Shown here piece after piece: positions 61,931-64,000 of a stretch of 64,000 nt of DNA. The stretch comes from Erigeron canadensis. Taxonomy: Eukaryota > Streptophyta > Magnoliopsida > Asterales > Asteraceae. The stretch lies in NCBI RefSeq assembly GCF_010389155.1, contig NC_057766.1, forward strand, positions 27,971,516 to 28,035,515, written 5' to 3'. The translations under genes and the position numbers were made by a program. The number at the start of each line of letters is the position of its first letter. The first letter of the stretch is position 1. The notes under the pieces were generated by a model, which did not search any database, was not told the DNA's origin, and saw nothing but the letters and a program-made list of their open reading frames with translations.

Positions 61931-63479
61931 GGTTGATTCGCTTTCCAATCGTTGATGAATAAAAATAATATTCCCCTGTAAATTACATACAAGAGGCTGT
62001 CTGTAACTCTCTATGTATCAGCAAATTGAAATTAATATAAGAAATTAGTATTAAGTAGGCAAACTGCTAGTGAATTGTTTGCATAGCTATGAATAAAGAG
62101 TGTATGATTAAGGAAAATAGTACCAGATGTTGCGTTCAATTAACTATATAGAGTCCACTATGTAGTGTTATGCGTGATAAACAGATATGAAAACAACTGA
62201 AGATGCTGTTTTTGAAATCAGTAGATCCAAGACAAACATGACGCGATGATCCTTAATGTCTATGCCTCGTCAAATTGTTTAGCTCCTATCTAAGACTACC
62301 TCTTATTCCCTTTGATTTTTGTTTGGATCCAATCATCAAGCGTACATTGTTCCTTCAAAACTTTGACCCTTGCTTTTATAACACAATCACTTCATTGCAC
62401 GATCATTGATTGATTACGCTTAAACGTAGATGAGTTGGGTTGTTTTAATCAACTCATTGTTAATACTTGACCTTGTCTATACTCTCTTCATTTCTATCAC
62501 CCAGATCAATAACCTAAATTAACTGGCTTATGCCTGCAAATGACAATGTTATCTTTCAGATATCATATAAAGAGGGAGAGATTAATGTTTGGTTTCATCT
62601 ATATCTCTAAATTTTCACTTAATCCTCAATGAAAGAGACAAGTGACACTGTCTTTAAACTTGATGATCACTAATCAATTTTTCTCTAATGAACTTTTTAA
62701 ATCTTTGGGTGTTGAAAGTGTACCAAGGAAAGCTTTGGTGACCGTCCCGATTTTAAGACTCGCTCTCTTCTGCAAAACACGACCCAAATGGAGTTTTTTT
62801 AATTTTCTGGAAGACCCAATCAGAATCGATCTGTTATTTTTGGTTATCTTTTTTCATTTTTATTTAATATATTAAAAAAATTTCATAAAACATCTCACCA
62901 AGGTCATCCGCATATGCTGTCTTACAAAAAAGAAAATTAAAAATCATGCGTATATGTAAATAAGTTTGGTGCAAACTTGTCTTCCTGATAGAAACCAAAC
63001 TCAATTCTTTTCAAGTAATTAACATAGAAATAAAATTGCAAAAGTTGTTAAATATATATGGCAATGAAATTGATAAATGAGTTGGACCCTATGTTTTTAG
63101 TGGATATAAAATATTAAGATGTGATAGATTTTATATTAAGATTGATTAAGATATTAAGACTCGTTTTTTTCTTACATATTTTCAAAAATTAAATATACAT
63201 TGGTTCCTAGTGAGACTAGTTGACTAACATAACTTCGAACAATCAAGCAAAACTTCATTTAGCTCAAACAAATTTGTGCCCTAACTGCATTTTGTAGCAG
63301 AAATTTTAAATTCTCAGAAAAATATATAAACGTCAATTTAAAGTTAGATTTCATAATTTATAGAATGACATTATGTAAAGTTTTGTTCCAACTACATAAA
63401 AAACAAAACCCCCAAAAATATGTATGTCGTGTAATAGTAATGTCTCAAAAAAGTGAAAAACACAACAACCGTGTTTCCA
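61931..63479. other. 3' flank of DAO-6
   Basis: Shared downstream modules to about 62660 ('gtaccagatgttgcgttca', 'cttgaccttgtctatactctc', 'gaaagagacaagtgacact'). The open frame at 62642-62875 has no recognisable domain and is not called a gene. Confidence 0.55.
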
Positions 63480-64000
63480 TATGTTAGTTAGAGAAGGAGG
63501 GAAAACTAGTACGGAAAGATCCATTTTGACTTTGACTCCAACTCATTATCATCTATAAATTCCAAATCCATCTGATTCCCCGACGATCCATCAGCTGATT
63601 TCGATTCATTCCCCTGTTTGCTTAGTTAATTACTACAGGTAGTAATTAATTATTAATTATTAATTATAATCGCTTTTATCTTAATCTTTTCGCTTTTGTA
63701 ATTCATTCCAGTATTTACTTTACCTTAGTTAGGGTTTAGTATTATTAATATATGTTTTTTTTTTCTTATACTTAGAATCAATCAGAATATTAGGTAAACT
63801 AGGGTTTTACCAATAATTAGTCTTGGTGCCTATGTATTGGGTTTTCCTCGGATCTGGAGTAACTTCGGGTACTGCGGTTGGATTGGCCATCTAAGCGGTG
63901 ACCTTTCATTTACCTTGGCTATGTTTGTTGGCAGTTGAAAAAATTATTAAAAAAAAAAAAAAAACAGTTTATGAGAATGACTATCAACATGTCCATCCAA
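63480..64000 (+). promoter_or_regulatory. Second copy of the 5'-UTR-like module; possible start of the next gene
   Basis: 63485-63740 repeats the module before DAO-6. It has the look of a promoter plus 5' UTR exon: 'catcagctgatttcgattcattcccctgtttg', then a donor-like 'acag' followed by gtagtaatta (about 63640) and intron-like AT-rich sequence. No coding is reached before the window ends. Confidence 0.35.

Noticed and set aside
62642..62875. 77-codon frame after DAO-6
   Set aside because: No domain, no splice or promoter context; hydrophobic run comes from T-rich DNA.

Overview
The window is nuclear DNA of a flowering plant: AT-rich, with intron-split genes, plant retrotransposons, Helitrons, SINEs and MITEs. 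Gene content (a KCBP-type kinesin and DAO-type dioxygenases) and repeat style fit a eudicot, possibly an asterid such as Asteraceae; the family is a guess. No bacterial, organellar or CRISPR features are visible.

Layout. 1-11.0 kb is gene-free: a 4.2 kb solo LTR with a perfect target duplication, Helitron and MITE remnants, then the 5' region of the first gene. 11.0-18.2 kb holds a complete gene for the kinesin-like calmodulin-binding protein (KCBP/ZWICHEL): 23 coding exons, 1269 residues. 18.2-22 kb is repeats (SINE, Helitron with a nested hAT MITE, tandem repeats). 22-62 kb is a tandem array of six 2-oxoglutarate/Fe(II) dioxygenases of the DAO (auxin oxidation) type, all on the + strand with the same three-exon structure: DAO-1 (22.1 kb), DAO-2 (31.5), DAO-3 (34.2), DAO-4 (40.9, pseudogene), DAO-5 (51.6, with a 3.8 kb transposon-filled intron) and DAO-6 (60.3). 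Five copies read through.

Between and inside the copies lie a truncated Copia element with an ACCGGT-rich leader (27.2-30.5 kb), LINE fragments, at least seven Helitrons or Helitron ends, foldback MITEs, a CACTA-like and a Harbinger-like element, hAT elements, and a complete but frameshifted Copia element (42.3-48.6 kb) sitting five bases past the DAO-4 stop codon. Because each DAO copy carries related flanking sequence, the paralogues act as natural empty sites that date and delimit many insertions.

How it fits together. KCBP is an ordinary conserved gene next to a fast-evolving array. The DAO copies split into two sequence groups (1-3 and 4-6), and DAO-5 carries a short DAO-1-like tract that looks like gene conversion. 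A module resembling a gene's 5' UTR is present on both sides of DAO-6, suggesting the last duplication also copied the start of the next gene to the right. I did not find a new class of biological system; the most interesting items are the array's history (conversion tract, rebuilt splice acceptor, transposon-split promoter, inflated intron) and the unusual leader of the truncated Copia element.
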